A stretch of DNA of 64,000 bases from Hyphococcus luteus. Lineage in GTDB: Bacteria > Pseudomonadota > Alphaproteobacteria > Caulobacterales > Parvularculaceae. Positions 54,167 to 62,125 of the stretch are shown here, in pieces. The notes beneath the pieces were generated by a model. The model did no database searches, had not been told where the DNA came from, and saw only the letters and a program-made list of their open reading frames with translations. The stretch covers positions 256,001-320,000 of the forward strand of contig NZ_PJCH01000003.1 in the NCBI RefSeq assembly GCF_002943565.1. Direction: 5' to 3'. The position numbers were made by a program, and so were the translations under genes. How positions within the stretch are numbered: the stretch's first letter is position 1; the number at the start of each line of letters is the position of its first letter.

Positions 54167-56278
54167 ATGAACCGCATCGTCTTCATCCTCATCGCCCTCG
54201 CCGCCCTCCTCCTCGCGGTGCTCCTTTTCCTGCCGGGGCTGATCCCGGTCGCCGCCTTCAAGGGGCGGATCGAAACCCAGGCCTCGGCCGCGCTCGGGCG
54301 CGAGGTGACGATCGGCGACAATCTCTCCTTCCGGATCTTTCCGCGCACGGCGTTTCACGTGGAAGACCTCGTCATCGCCAACGCAGAAGGCTTCGAGGGC
54401 GAGTATCTCGCCCGCGTCGAGGAAGCCGATATCGGCGTCAAGCTTTTGCCGCTTCTGTCGAAATCGGTGGAGATCGACCGCTTCGTCCTGACGCGCCCCG
54501 ACATCAAGCTCATCCGCGCGCAGGACGGCGCCGTCAACTGGAACCTCGCCAGCGCCGAGCAAGCGCCGCAGGAGGAAAGCCAAAGCAGCGAGAGCGACAG
54601 CGGCCAGCTGCGCGATCTGAAACTCGGCGACGTGCGCATCGAGGGCGGCGCGGCGCGTTACACGGACGCCGCTGCGGGAACAAGCTATGCGCTCGAGGAC
54701 ATGGATCTGTCCGTCGTGTTGAAAAGCCTTTCCGAACCTTTGGAGGCGAAGGGAAGCCTTACGTTCCAGGGCGAGCCGGCGAAAATCGACATGGTGCTGA
54801 CGAGCCTCGCCGCCGTCATGGAGAAAAAGCCCGGCAACTTGAAACTCAATCTCGATATCGGCGAGGCCTCGGCGGGCGCCGATCTTGAAATCGCGACCAA
54901 GGACGGGCTGCGCTATTCCGGCCCCGCGACGCTCGACGCGCCGGACCTGCCGGCTTTCGCCGCACTCGTGGGGACCGAGCTCGCCGACGCGCCGGGTTTC
55001 GACAATCTGTCGGTGAAAGGCGACATCGACGGGACCGACACGCAGATGCGTCTCGACAACACGTCGATTGTTTTCGACAAGATCGAAGCGCAAGGCGCGC
55101 TGGCGCTCGACTGGTCCGGAGCGCGCCCGAAAGCGAGCGGCGTTCTGTCTACGGACAAGCTGGACCTCCGGCCCTATATGCCGCCCCCGGCGCAAAGCGA
55201 CGAAGGCTTTCCCGAATGGTCCGAAGCGCCCATGGATTTCGCAAGCCTCAACAATATCGACGCCGAGTTCGATATTTCGACCAATGAAATCCTGATCAAC
55301 GATCTCGAATTCGGCGAAAGCCGCATCAAGCTGACCATCGATCAGGGCCGCATGACGGCGCAGATCCCCGAGCTTTCCATGTATGGCGGGCAAGGCTCCG
55401 GCCGGCTTGTGGTGAATGCGCGGGGGGCGACGCCCTCTTTCGCCGGCAATTTCGATGTCGGCTCGGTGCAGGCGCAGCCCTTCACGACGGATCTGATGAA
55501 GACCGACAATCTTTTGGGGCTCGGCTCGTTCAAGCTGAACTTCACCGCCTCCGGCGCGAGTCAGGCCGCGATCATGCGCACCATCGACGGCTCGGGCGGC
55601 TTCGACCTCGCCGACGGCGCGATCAAAGGCGTCAATATCGCCGCCATGGTGCGCGCGGCGGGCGAATTGTCCGAAGGCTTCAATCTCGCCGCCCTGCAAA
55701 GCGCGGTCTCGAAAGCGCGCGGCCCCGCCGAGCAGACCGACTTTTCCGAATTCCTGTCGGACTTTTCGATCACCGACGGGCTCGTCAACGCGCCGACGAT
55801 TTCCCTCAACGGGCCCTATCTCACCATGACCGGCAAAGGCACGGTCAATCTCGCCGAGCAGACCGTCAATATCAGCCTGTCGCCGCGCGCGACCACGACC
55901 ATTGACGGCGAAGGCGGGCGCGCGTTTCAGGCGCCGGTGAAAATCGGCGGCACCTTCTCCCAGCCGACCATCGGCGTCGACGCCGAGGCGCTGGCGAAAA
56001 AAGGCTTCCAGCGCACGCTCGAAAACGTCCTGTCGAAAGACAAGAAAGGCGAAGAGGAAGAAGACGGCGAAGAAAGTGAACAGGATCCGGCGCGGCAGAT
56101 CCTCGAAGGGATCATTGGCGGACAGAAGAAAAAAACCGATGAGCCGCAGGCGGGCGAGGAAGAAGCGAGCGCCGAGCCCTCGACCGAAGACGCCCTGATC
56201 AATGAGGGGCTGAACGCCATCTTCGGCAAGAAGAAAAAGCCGGCTGAAGAAACGGAAGACGATACGCCCGAGAACTGA
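54167..56278 (+). CDS. AsmA-family protein
   Basis: 703-aa membrane-anchored AsmA-like protein, a family of bridge-like lipid-transfer or envelope-assembly proteins. One N-terminal TM helix (4-25) is followed by LIPVAAFKGRIETQASAALGREVTIGD, typical of the AsmA N-terminus. A long beta-rich periplasmic region with AsmA_2-like C-terminal domain (SLNNIDAEFDISTNEILIND, MRTIDGSGGFDLADGAIKGVNIAAM seen) follows. The tail (about 620-703) is highly charged, Lys/Glu-rich. Substrate unknown. Confidence 0.88.
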   Translation: MNRIVFILIALAALLLAVLLFLPGLIPVAAFKGRIETQASAALGREVTIGDNLSFRIFPRTAFHVEDLVIANAEGFEGEYLARVEEADIGVKLLPLLSKSVEIDRFVLTRPDIKLIRAQDGAVNWNLASAEQAPQEESQSSESDSGQLRDLKLGDVRIEGGAARYTDAAAGTSYALEDMDLSVVLKSLSEPLEAKGSLTFQGEPAKIDMVLTSLAAVMEKKPGNLKLNLDIGEASAGADLEIATKDGLRYSGPATLDAPDLPAFAALVGTELADAPGFDNLSVKGDIDGTDTQMRLDNTSIVFDKIEAQGALALDWSGARPKASGVLSTDKLDLRPYMPPPAQSDEGFPEWSEAPMDFASLNNIDAEFDISTNEILINDLEFGESRIKLTIDQGRMTAQIPELSMYGGQGSGRLVVNARGATPSFAGNFDVGSVQAQPFTTDLMKTDNLLGLGSFKLNFTASGASQAAIMRTIDGSGGFDLADGAIKGVNIAAMVRAAGELSEGFNLAALQSAVSKARGPAEQTDFSEFLSDFSITDGLVNAPTISLNGPYLTMTGKGTVNLAEQTVNISLSPRATTTIDGEGGRAFQAPVKIGGTFSQPTIGVDAEALAKKGFQRTLENVLSKDKKGEEEEDGEESEQDPARQILEGIIGGQKKKTDEPQAGEEEASAEPSTEDALINEGLNAIFGKKKKPAEETEDDTPEN

Positions 56279-56465
56279 CGGCGCTGTCACCGGCTTGTGA
56301 TGAACCAAAGCGAGACTTGCCAGGCTCAAATACTCCGAAATCCAGCCAAAGACGGGGAATAGCCTGAGCTGAAGCAAATACCAGCAACCGCCCTAGAAAT
56401 CCGGAGCGCGAGCAGATATGTTGCGCGTTCGTGACGGGGATCTGTTAACCACGAAGGTAGAGATT

Positions 56466-56759
56466 ATGAAATATTCAGTTCTGGCTGGCGCGTTAGGCGC
56501 GCTGCTTTTGGGGGCTTGCGCCACGACAGCCGACCAAGCCAATTATGCGGAAAACACCGCTGCGCCGACCCAGACGGCGGAAGCGACGGACGTGGATATG
56601 AGCGAGGTTGTCTGCCGTAAGGAGAAGACGACCGGCACGCGTTTCGCCCGCAAGATCTGCAAAACGCGCCAGCAATGGGAAGACGACGCCAAGAATGTCG
56701 GCGATCCGCTCTCCAACTCCCAGCGCCGTTCGCTTCAGTTCAGCCCGGAAAACGGTTGA
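56466..56759 (+). CDS. Small lipoprotein, unknown
   Basis: 97 aa from ATG 56466 (AAGG about 8 nt upstream). Lipobox LLLGAC at residues 13-18 predicts a lipoprotein. The mature part contains a conserved-looking pair of cysteines in VVCRKEKTTGTRFARKICKTRQQWE, the kind of motif found in many small alphaproteobacterial lipoproteins of unknown role. Followed by a strong terminator. No function inferred. Confidence 0.85.
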   Translation: MKYSVLAGALGALLLGACATTADQANYAENTAAPTQTAEATDVDMSEVVCRKEKTTGTRFARKICKTRQQWEDDAKNVGDPLSNSQRRSLQFSPENG

Positions 56760-56789
56760 TCGCCAAAACAGATCACCGATGACCGAATC

Positions 56790-56824
56790 AAAAACCGCCC
56801 ATCACGATGGGCGGTTTTTTTTCG
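56790..56824 (+). terminator. Terminator of the small lipoprotein gene
   Basis: AAAACCGCCCATC-ACG-ATGGGCGGTTTTTTTT: 9-bp GC stem, tight loop, long T-run, about 35 bp after the stop. Confidence 0.92.
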
Positions 56825-56855
56825 TTTCCAGTTTTTTTTGCGTTCCCGCCCGTGT

Positions 56856-57230
56856 TTACCGGTGAGCCGCCGGGTCAGGACAGTCAGACTTCGGCCGCCG
56901 CATGAGCAGGAAAATCAAAACCAGCGCGATGATCGGGGACGCCACGATGAACAGCGTCACCGCCACTGCACCGCCCGCCGCAACGAGACCGATCAGCGCG
57001 CCGACAAGGCCGACAAGCAAACCGAAAACCGCGGCGATCAGTCCGACAATGATACCCGCAAGCCCGCCGAAACCGGCGGCGAGCGATTTAGCAAGCGTCA
57101 ATTGCGGCTCGCTGTAGAAATAGGCGCCGACGGACAAGGCCGCGCCGAGAAACAAGATCAAAATCACGGGCGCTAAAATCCACGCCGCGCCGCCGGACCG
57201 CGCCGGTTCGCCATAATCGGAAGTCGTCAT
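56856..57230 (-). CDS. Hydrophobic membrane protein, unknown
   Basis: 124 aa with three to four hydrophobic segments (about 17-38, 51-74, 77-110), Gly/Ala/Val-rich. A polar N-terminus and a charged C-terminus (MRRPKSDCPDPAAHR) are on the same side. No recognised family. Convergent with the lipoprotein gene and divergent from the HD-hydrolase gene. Confidence 0.75.
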   Translation of the reverse strand: MTTSDYGEPARSGGAAWILAPVILILFLGAALSVGAYFYSEPQLTLAKSLAAGFGGLAGIIVGLIAAVFGLLVGLVGALIGLVAAGGAVAVTLFIVASPIIALVLIFLLMRRPKSDCPDPAAHR

Positions 57231-57459
57231 ATCCGCACCCCTTTTCCGGACGGCGCGCCGTCCGCCTTTTCTTCGGTGTTTTGCGATACGCCTTTACTTG
57301 CATGATAATGGGCGCTGCCGGCTCTCGCCTCAAGCCGCCCCGGCGCAAGAAAGCCGCGGTTCGTCGCGTCGGCGGGCGTTTTCACGCCGCCTTGCCGGCG
57401 CTGCGCGCCTTTGCTAGGCGATGCGCCCCATCGACCTCGCCTTCCGCGAAAGGACTCTC

Positions 57460-58086
57460 ATGGCGCGCAAAGCCGCCTCCGCAAATGACGCCCCGCCCCG
57501 GGCCTGGCAGCGCATGCTTTCCGGACGCCGGCTCGATCTTCTCGACCCCTCGCCGGTCGATGTGGAGATCGAAGACATCGCGCACGGCCTTGCGCGCGTC
57601 GCCCGCTGGAACGGCCAGACCAAGGGGCCCATCCCGTTCAATGTCGCGCAGCATTCGCTCATCGTCGAAAATTTCTGCAACGAGTTGAAACCCGGCTGGC
57701 CGGTGAAGTGGCGGCTCGCCGCGCTGCTTCACGACGCGCCGGAATTCGTCATCGGCGACATGATCTCGCCCTTCAAGGCGCAGCTCGGCGGCCCTTACAA
57801 GGATATCGAAAGCCGGCTGATGCAGGCGATCCATCTGCGCTTCGAACTGCCGGCGCATCTGCCCGAGACGATCGAGAAACTGATCAAGCGCGCCGACCGC
57901 GCCTCGGCCTATTTCGAAGCCGTGCAGATCGCCGGGTTCGAGCGCAACGAGGCCGAGAAATTTTTCGGCTCCCCGCGCGGCGTGACGCCGCTGACGCTGA
58001 AGGCCATGACCACCCTCGAAGCGCAGGAGGCGTATCTCAAGCGCTTTGCAGAACTTTACCAAAAACACGCAGGGCGGGCGGCGTAA
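57460..58086 (+). CDS. HD-domain phosphohydrolase (YfbR-like)
   Basis: 208 aa from ATG 57460 (AAAGGA 5-6 nt upstream). HD motif residues: H of FNVAQHSLIVENF, the HD pair in LLHDAPEFVIGDMISPFK, and a later D of KRADRASAYFE. This is the YfbR/HD-containing 5'-nucleotidase class acting on dNMPs or related nucleotides, known also as a C-terminal HD hydrolase in alphaproteobacteria. The exact substrate is not shown. Confidence 0.85.
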   Translation: MARKAASANDAPPRAWQRMLSGRRLDLLDPSPVDVEIEDIAHGLARVARWNGQTKGPIPFNVAQHSLIVENFCNELKPGWPVKWRLAALLHDAPEFVIGDMISPFKAQLGGPYKDIESRLMQAIHLRFELPAHLPETIEKLIKRADRASAYFEAVQIAGFERNEAEKFFGSPRGVTPLTLKAMTTLEAQEAYLKRFAELYQKHAGRAA

Positions 58087-58238
58087 GACGGCGCTGCGTA
58101 AGAGCGCGGCGGCGTCACAAATCCGGCATTTCAAGCGGCTGTGAGAGGCCGGCGCATTCCATAACCGATCCGAAAAGCCTATCTTGCATGGCGAAATCGC
58201 CCCAAACAGGCCGGAAAGGTTAAGACACCCGCGTTCGC

Positions 58239-58730
58239 ATGCCCAAACTCGTCATCAGTTCCCTCGAGGCCGCCCCCGCTGCGTGCGAAGATTGCGACCC
58301 GGGATTTGTCGTGTCGATCCTCGATAGCGGCGACGCAGCGCCCGACCGCTTTCAAAAGCTTTCCGAGGAGCGCCATCTAAGGCTCGACCCCGCGACAAGC
58401 GAAACAGACATGGCGCCGGCCATCATCGCCTTTTTGAAATCTTGGGCGGCGACGGAGGAAAACCTCCTCATCCATTGCCATCGCGGCGTCGCCCGCTCCA
58501 CCGCCATCGCCTATATCGCCATGTGCGTGCGCGAGCCGGAGATGTGCGAGGAAAAGATCGCCGCGCGGCTGCGCGCCGCCGCCCCCCACGCCGACCCGAA
58601 CGTGCTTCTGGTTTCCGAGGCCGACCGGCTGCTCGGCCGCGAGGACCGCATGATCGGCGCCATTCTCGATCTCTGCCCGTGCTGTTCGACCGTCTGCGCG
58701 CCCATCGTGACCTTGCCTGTGGCCCCGTAA
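58239..58730 (+). CDS. Tyrosine phosphatase-like protein
   Basis: 163 aa. The cysteine phosphatase signature HCHRGVARSTA gives C80-X5-R86 with S87. N-terminal VVSILDSGDAAPDRF and the AL..D loop before it fit a cyclin/dual-specificity-like fold; it belongs to the small tyrosine-phosphatase family found in many proteobacteria. Soluble, no signal peptide. Target unknown. 19 bp before the NAD regulator gene, so probably co-transcribed with it. Confidence 0.88.
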   Translation: MPKLVISSLEAAPAACEDCDPGFVVSILDSGDAAPDRFQKLSEERHLRLDPATSETDMAPAIIAFLKSWAATEENLLIHCHRGVARSTAIAYIAMCVREPEMCEEKIAARLRAAAPHADPNVLLVSEADRLLGREDRMIGAILDLCPCCSTVCAPIVTLPVAP

Positions 58731-58749
58731 ATCCGCCATAGACGGGGGT

Positions 58750-59763
58750 GTGAGGAAAACGCCCGCTCCGTCGCTCGCGACCAATGTCGCCATTGCGCTA
58801 AACGCCGTTATCGCCGTCGTCGACGGCGACCGGCCGAAAGTCCTTTGCGTGCGCGCCCCGACGGACGGGCCGGGACAGGGCCATGGACGCGACCTGGCGC
58901 TGCCCTATGGCCCTTTCGACCCGGAACGCCACCGCACCTTCGAAATCGGCGTGCGCGAATGGGTGGAGCGCCAGACCCATGTTTCCCTCGGCTATGTGGA
59001 GCAGCTCTACACGTTCGGCGACAAGGGCCGCGAAGCCCCGGCCGCGGCGCTGGCCGGCGGCGCCGGAGAGCGCGTCGTTTCCGTCGGCTATCTCGCCCTC
59101 GCCCCCGCGCCCGCCGATCTTCACGCCGAAGACGCGCTGTGGGCGGACTGGTATTCGTTTTTCCCCTGGGAGGACTGGCGCGGCGGCGAGCCGGCGATCC
59201 TCCGGGAGCTGATCATGCCGGGCCTTGAAGCCTGGGCCGGGCGCGCAACCGGCAAGGAGCAGAAAAAAACACGGCAGGCCCGCGTCAACATTGCTTTCGG
59301 GCTCGACGGTTTCGGCTGGGAGGAAGAGCGCACCCTCGACCGCTATGAGCTGATGTATGAGGCCGAACTTGTGATCGAGGCCTTGCGCGACCGGGGCGAT
59401 GAAAAAACAGGGTCGCCGGAAACCGGCCTCGCCATGATCTCCGACCACCGGCGCATTCTGGCGACGGCCATCGGGCGCCTGCGCGGCAAGCTGAAATACC
59501 GCCCGGTGATTTTCGAAATGGTGGCGCCGACCTTCACGCTCCTGCAGCTCCAGCGCACGGTGGAGACGATTGTGGGCTTTAAATTCCACAAACAGAATTT
59601 CCGGCGCAGCGTCGAGAAATCGGGCTTCGTCGAGGCCACGGGCAAAATGACGGGCGAAACCGGCGGCCGGCCGGCCGCCCTCTTCCGCGTCGACCGGGAA
59701 GGCCTCAAGGACCGGGCGGCCGCGGGCCTCGCCATTCCGCGCCTGCGCCGCCCGTCCGAATAA
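58750..59763 (+). CDS. NrtR/NadQ-type NAD metabolism regulator
   Basis: 337 aa from GTG 58750. The N-terminal half is a Nudix-like fold (VIAVVDGDRPKVLCVRAPT; PFDPERHRTFEIGVREWVERQT occupies the place of the Nudix helix but lacks its catalytic glutamates). The C-terminal half is a winged helix (FEMVAPTFTLLQLQRTVE, GFKFHKQNFRRSVEKSG). This layout is that of NrtR and the alphaproteobacterial NAD regulators, which bind ADP-ribose or NAD and repress NAD biosynthesis. nadABC with a fitting operator is 1 kb downstream. The name NadQ is a family suggestion. Confidence 0.85.
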   Translation: MRKTPAPSLATNVAIALNAVIAVVDGDRPKVLCVRAPTDGPGQGHGRDLALPYGPFDPERHRTFEIGVREWVERQTHVSLGYVEQLYTFGDKGREAPAAALAGGAGERVVSVGYLALAPAPADLHAEDALWADWYSFFPWEDWRGGEPAILRELIMPGLEAWAGRATGKEQKKTRQARVNIAFGLDGFGWEEERTLDRYELMYEAELVIEALRDRGDEKTGSPETGLAMISDHRRILATAIGRLRGKLKYRPVIFEMVAPTFTLLQLQRTVETIVGFKFHKQNFRRSVEKSGFVEATGKMTGETGGRPAALFRVDREGLKDRAAAGLAIPRLRRPSE

Positions 59764-59772
59764 ACATGATGG

Positions 59773-60222
59773 TCAGCTAAGCGCAGCGGCGTATTTCCCG
59801 AGCACGCCGTCCCAGCCGCCGTCATAGTCTTTGCGCCATTTCGCGCCGTCTTCACGGTTTTCCCAGCCGCGATGAATAAGGGTCAGCGACGACTTGCCTG
59901 CGCCTTCATCGGCGAAACGGACTTCGACTTCCGTGGCGCCCGCCGGATTCTCCAGCACCCAGGAAAAGACCAGGCGGGACGGCGCATCGCACGCTTTAAC
60001 GACGCCCCAATCGCGCTCTTTGCCGTCCTTGTCGATTTCGTAAATCCGCCCGCCCGGACGCGCTTCGAAGACGACGGACTGTGCATTCTCTGCTGAGAGC
60101 GAATGCGTGGCGAGCGGCCACCAGGCGTGTATATTGTCGGTGAAATGGCGGAACGCCTTTTCGACAGACGCGTTCAGCGTAATGGTTTTAACGACAGGTT
60201 CGATTGTGTCTGTTACGGCCAT
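59773..60222 (-). CDS. SRPBCC (AHSA1-type) domain protein
   Basis: 149 aa. START-like helix-grip fold typical of AHSA1/activator-of-HSP90 homologues: VVKTITLNASVEKAFRHFTD, WWPLATHSLS, FEARPGGRIYEIDKDGKE and the terminal GWDGVLGKYAA. Such proteins are usually co-encoded with an ArsR regulator and bind hydrophobic ligands. Ligand unknown. It is 14 bp after the arsR gene in the same operon. Confidence 0.9.
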   Translation of the reverse strand: MAVTDTIEPVVKTITLNASVEKAFRHFTDNIHAWWPLATHSLSAENAQSVVFEARPGGRIYEIDKDGKERDWGVVKACDAPSRLVFSWVLENPAGATEVEVRFADEGAGKSSLTLIHRGWENREDGAKWRKDYDGGWDGVLGKYAAALS

Positions 60223-60236
60223 GTTCCCTCTCTCCC

Positions 60237-60542
60237 TTATGCGTCTTTCGCTTCCAGCGAGCGCTTGTAAGCATCGAGCGCATCGCCCCAGAACCGGTCG
60301 AAATAATCGCGCAATTCGGAAATTCCGTCCGTATCGAGACGATAGATGCGCTTGACCCCGTCGCGGCGCTCGGCCACCAGCCCCGCGTCTTTGAGCACTT
60401 TCAAATGCTGCGAGACCGCCGGTCGCGACACCGGCAGGCCGCCTGCGATTTCGTTCACCGACAGGGCGCCCGCCCGGAGCTTTTCGAAAACCGCCCGCCT
60501 CGTGGGGACCGCCAGCGCCTCGAATTTCATTTCGTAAGTCAT
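60237..60542 (-). CDS. ArsR-family regulator
   Basis: 101 aa. Winged helix with LSVNEIAGGLPVSRPAVSQHLKVLKDAGLVAERRDG. There are no metal-binding Cys motifs (no ELCVCDL), so it is of the non-metal class that usually pairs with SRPBCC proteins. ATG 60542 lies inside a perfect 16-bp palindrome, a clear sign of autorepression. First gene of the pair. Confidence 0.92.
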   Translation of the reverse strand: MTYEMKFEALAVPTRRAVFEKLRAGALSVNEIAGGLPVSRPAVSQHLKVLKDAGLVAERRDGVKRIYRLDTDGISELRDYFDRFWGDALDAYKRSLEAKDA

Positions 60543-60585
60543 GACTTACCCATATAATCCCTTATATGCGTAAGTCAAGGCTTAC
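60534..60585. promoter_or_regulatory. Two palindromic operators of the ArsR regulator
   Basis: GTAAGTCATGACTTAC (60534-60549, perfect) covers the start codon and GTAAGTCAAGGCTTAC (60570-60585, near-perfect) lies 36 bp further upstream, centre to centre. Between them is a TATAAT-like stretch (CCATATAATCCC). The arrangement, two copies flanking a promoter, is typical ArsR-type autoregulation. Confidence 0.85.
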
Positions 60586-60713
60586 ATAAAGGCGCTTCTG
60601 ACTCGGATTTTTCCACAGATTGCGAAGCGGCTGCCGCCATTGCGCGCCGCATGAGGCGTGATTGCGTGACGGTTGATTGACCGGACGCGGATTTTCACTA
60701 GGTTCACGGCCTT

Positions 60714-60737
60714 ACAGCCCTTGCGGGCTGATTTTTC
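60714..60737 (+). terminator. Terminator-like hairpin in the nadA leader
   Basis: CAGCCC-TTGC-GGGCTG followed by ATTTTTCC. Plus-strand orientation but no plus-strand gene upstream within 950 bp; it may end a short RNA started within 60586-60713. Confidence 0.4.
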
Positions 60738-60746
60738 CGCCCTATA

Positions 60747-60765
60747 TATGCTCTAGTTGAGCATA
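60747..60765. promoter_or_regulatory. Candidate NAD-regulator operator of nadABC
   Basis: TATGCTC-TAGTT-GAGCATA, a perfect 7+5+7 inverted repeat 60 bp upstream of the nadA ATG. Size, symmetry and position fit the operators described for NrtR/NadQ-type regulators upstream of NAD genes. Binding is inferred. Confidence 0.75.
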
Positions 60766-60824
60766 ATCCTCGGCGGCAATGCCTGGCGTCAAATCAGGCG
60801 AAGAGAAAAACGGGAGGCGATGAC

Positions 60825-61937
60825 ATGCCGGATTCTTCTGGACCTGTGATTGGCGAACGGGTGGATGCGCCCCTTGCCTATACGGACGCGGTGAAAGCCA
60901 AAACGGATCACCTCTATCCGAAGGTCGCGAAGCTCATTCCCGAAGTCGAGTGGCGTGTCCACGCGCCTTACATCGCCGCGATCAACGATCTCAAGAAAGA
61001 GAAAAACGCGGTCATCCTGGCGCATAATTACATGACGCCGGAGATCTTTTACGGCGTCGGCGATTTCGCGGGCGATAGCCTGCAGCTCGCCAAGGAGGCC
61101 GCGAAGTCCGACGCGGACGTGATTGTTCAGGCGGGCGTCCACTTCATGGCCGAGACGTCGAAAATCCTGGCCCCGGAAAAGACCGTGCTGATCCCCGATC
61201 TGCGCGCGGGCTGCTCCCTCGCCTCCTCGATCACCGGCGAGGACGTGCGCCTCATGAAACAGAAATATCCGGGCGTGCCGGTGGTCACCTATGTGAACAC
61301 CACCGCGGACGTCAAAGCCGAGACTGACATCTGCTGCACCTCGTCGAACGCCGTCGAGGTCGTGGAACATGCCGCACAAGAATTCGGCACGGACACGGTG
61401 ATCCTCATCCCCGACCAGTTCCTGGCGAAAAACGTCGCCGCCATGACGGACATCAAGATCGTCACCTGGGCCGGCGCCTGCGAGGTGCATGAGCGCTTCA
61501 CCGCCGAAGACATCCGCGAAATCCGTGAAGGCAATCCGGGCGTCGTCGTGCTCGCCCACCCCGAATGCCCGCCGGAGGTGCTCGAGGAAGCCGATTTCGC
61601 CGGCTCGACCAGCGGCATGTCGAACTATGTAAAAGAGAACCAGCCGAAAAACGTGGTGCTGATCACCGAATGCTCCATGTCGGACAATGTCGCGCTCGAA
61701 AACCCGAAAGTGAATTTCGTGCGGCCCTGCAATCTCTGCCCGCATATGAAGCGCATCGACCTGCCGGGCATCCTGCGTTCGCTTCAGACCATGGAGCACA
61801 AGGTCGAAATCGATCCGGAGATCATCGAAAAGGCGCGCAAGCCCATCGAGCGGATGATCGCCCTGCCGCTGAAACGCCAGTCCATGTACGGCCATCTTCA
61901 CCCGGCCGAAGTCGCGGCGATCGAGGCGCGGGTTTGA
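60825..61937 (+). CDS. nadA: Quinolinate synthase A
   Basis: 4Fe-4S enzyme condensing iminoaspartate with dihydroxyacetone phosphate to quinolinate. 370 aa. [22 protein letters not shown] at the N-terminus, cluster cysteines in [21 protein letters not shown] and [12 protein letters not shown]. First gene of nadABC; ATG 60825. Likely controlled by the operator at 60747. Separated from nadB by an intergenic repeat. Confidence 0.97.
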   Translation: MPDSSGPVIGERVDAPLAYTDAVKAKTDHLYPKVAKLIPEVEWRVHAPYIAAINDLKKEKNAVILAHNYMTPEIFYGVGDFAGDSLQLAKEAAKSDADVIVQAGVHFMAETSKILAPEKTVLIPDLRAGCSLASSITGEDVRLMKQKYPGVPVVTYVNTTADVKAETDICCTSSNAVEVVEHAAQEFGTDTVILIPDQFLAKNVAAMTDIKIVTWAGACEVHERFTAEDIREIREGNPGVVVLAHPECPPEVLEEADFAGSTSGMSNYVKENQPKNVVLITECSMSDNVALENPKVNFVRPCNLCPHMKRIDLPGILRSLQTMEHKVEIDPEIIEKARKPIERMIALPLKRQSMYGHLHPAEVAAIEARV

Positions 61938-61973
61938 GAATATAAACGATGTCAAACCAAGCGCGATGCAAAT

Positions 61974-62099
61974 CCCCTCTCCCCATCGGGGAGAGGGTTA
62001 GGGTGAGGGGGTAGAGATGCTGATAATCAAAAGCAGCTTCCCTTCCCCCTCACCCGAAATCGCCAGCGATTTCGACCTCTCCCCGATGGGGAGAGGTAA
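61974..62099. repeat. Intergenic palindromic repeat between nadA and nadB
   Basis: CCCTCTCCCCATCGGGGAGAGGG (a hairpin in itself, near 61975-61998) with TAGGGTGAGGGGG, then 40 nt, then CCCCCTCACCC and CCTCTCCCCGATGGGGAGAGG near 62078-62098. The outer arms are complementary to each other and each inner part is self-complementary. This is a recognisable multicopy repeat form in many proteobacteria. It stays within the nad transcript. Confidence 0.75.
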
Positions 62100-62125
62100 A
62101 CGGCGCATGTCGCAGACATAATTTC

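Noticed and set aside
53993-56377. 794-aa minus-strand frame opposite the AsmA gene
   Set aside because: Shadow of the AsmA codon pattern. The plus frame has a signal anchor and family motifs.
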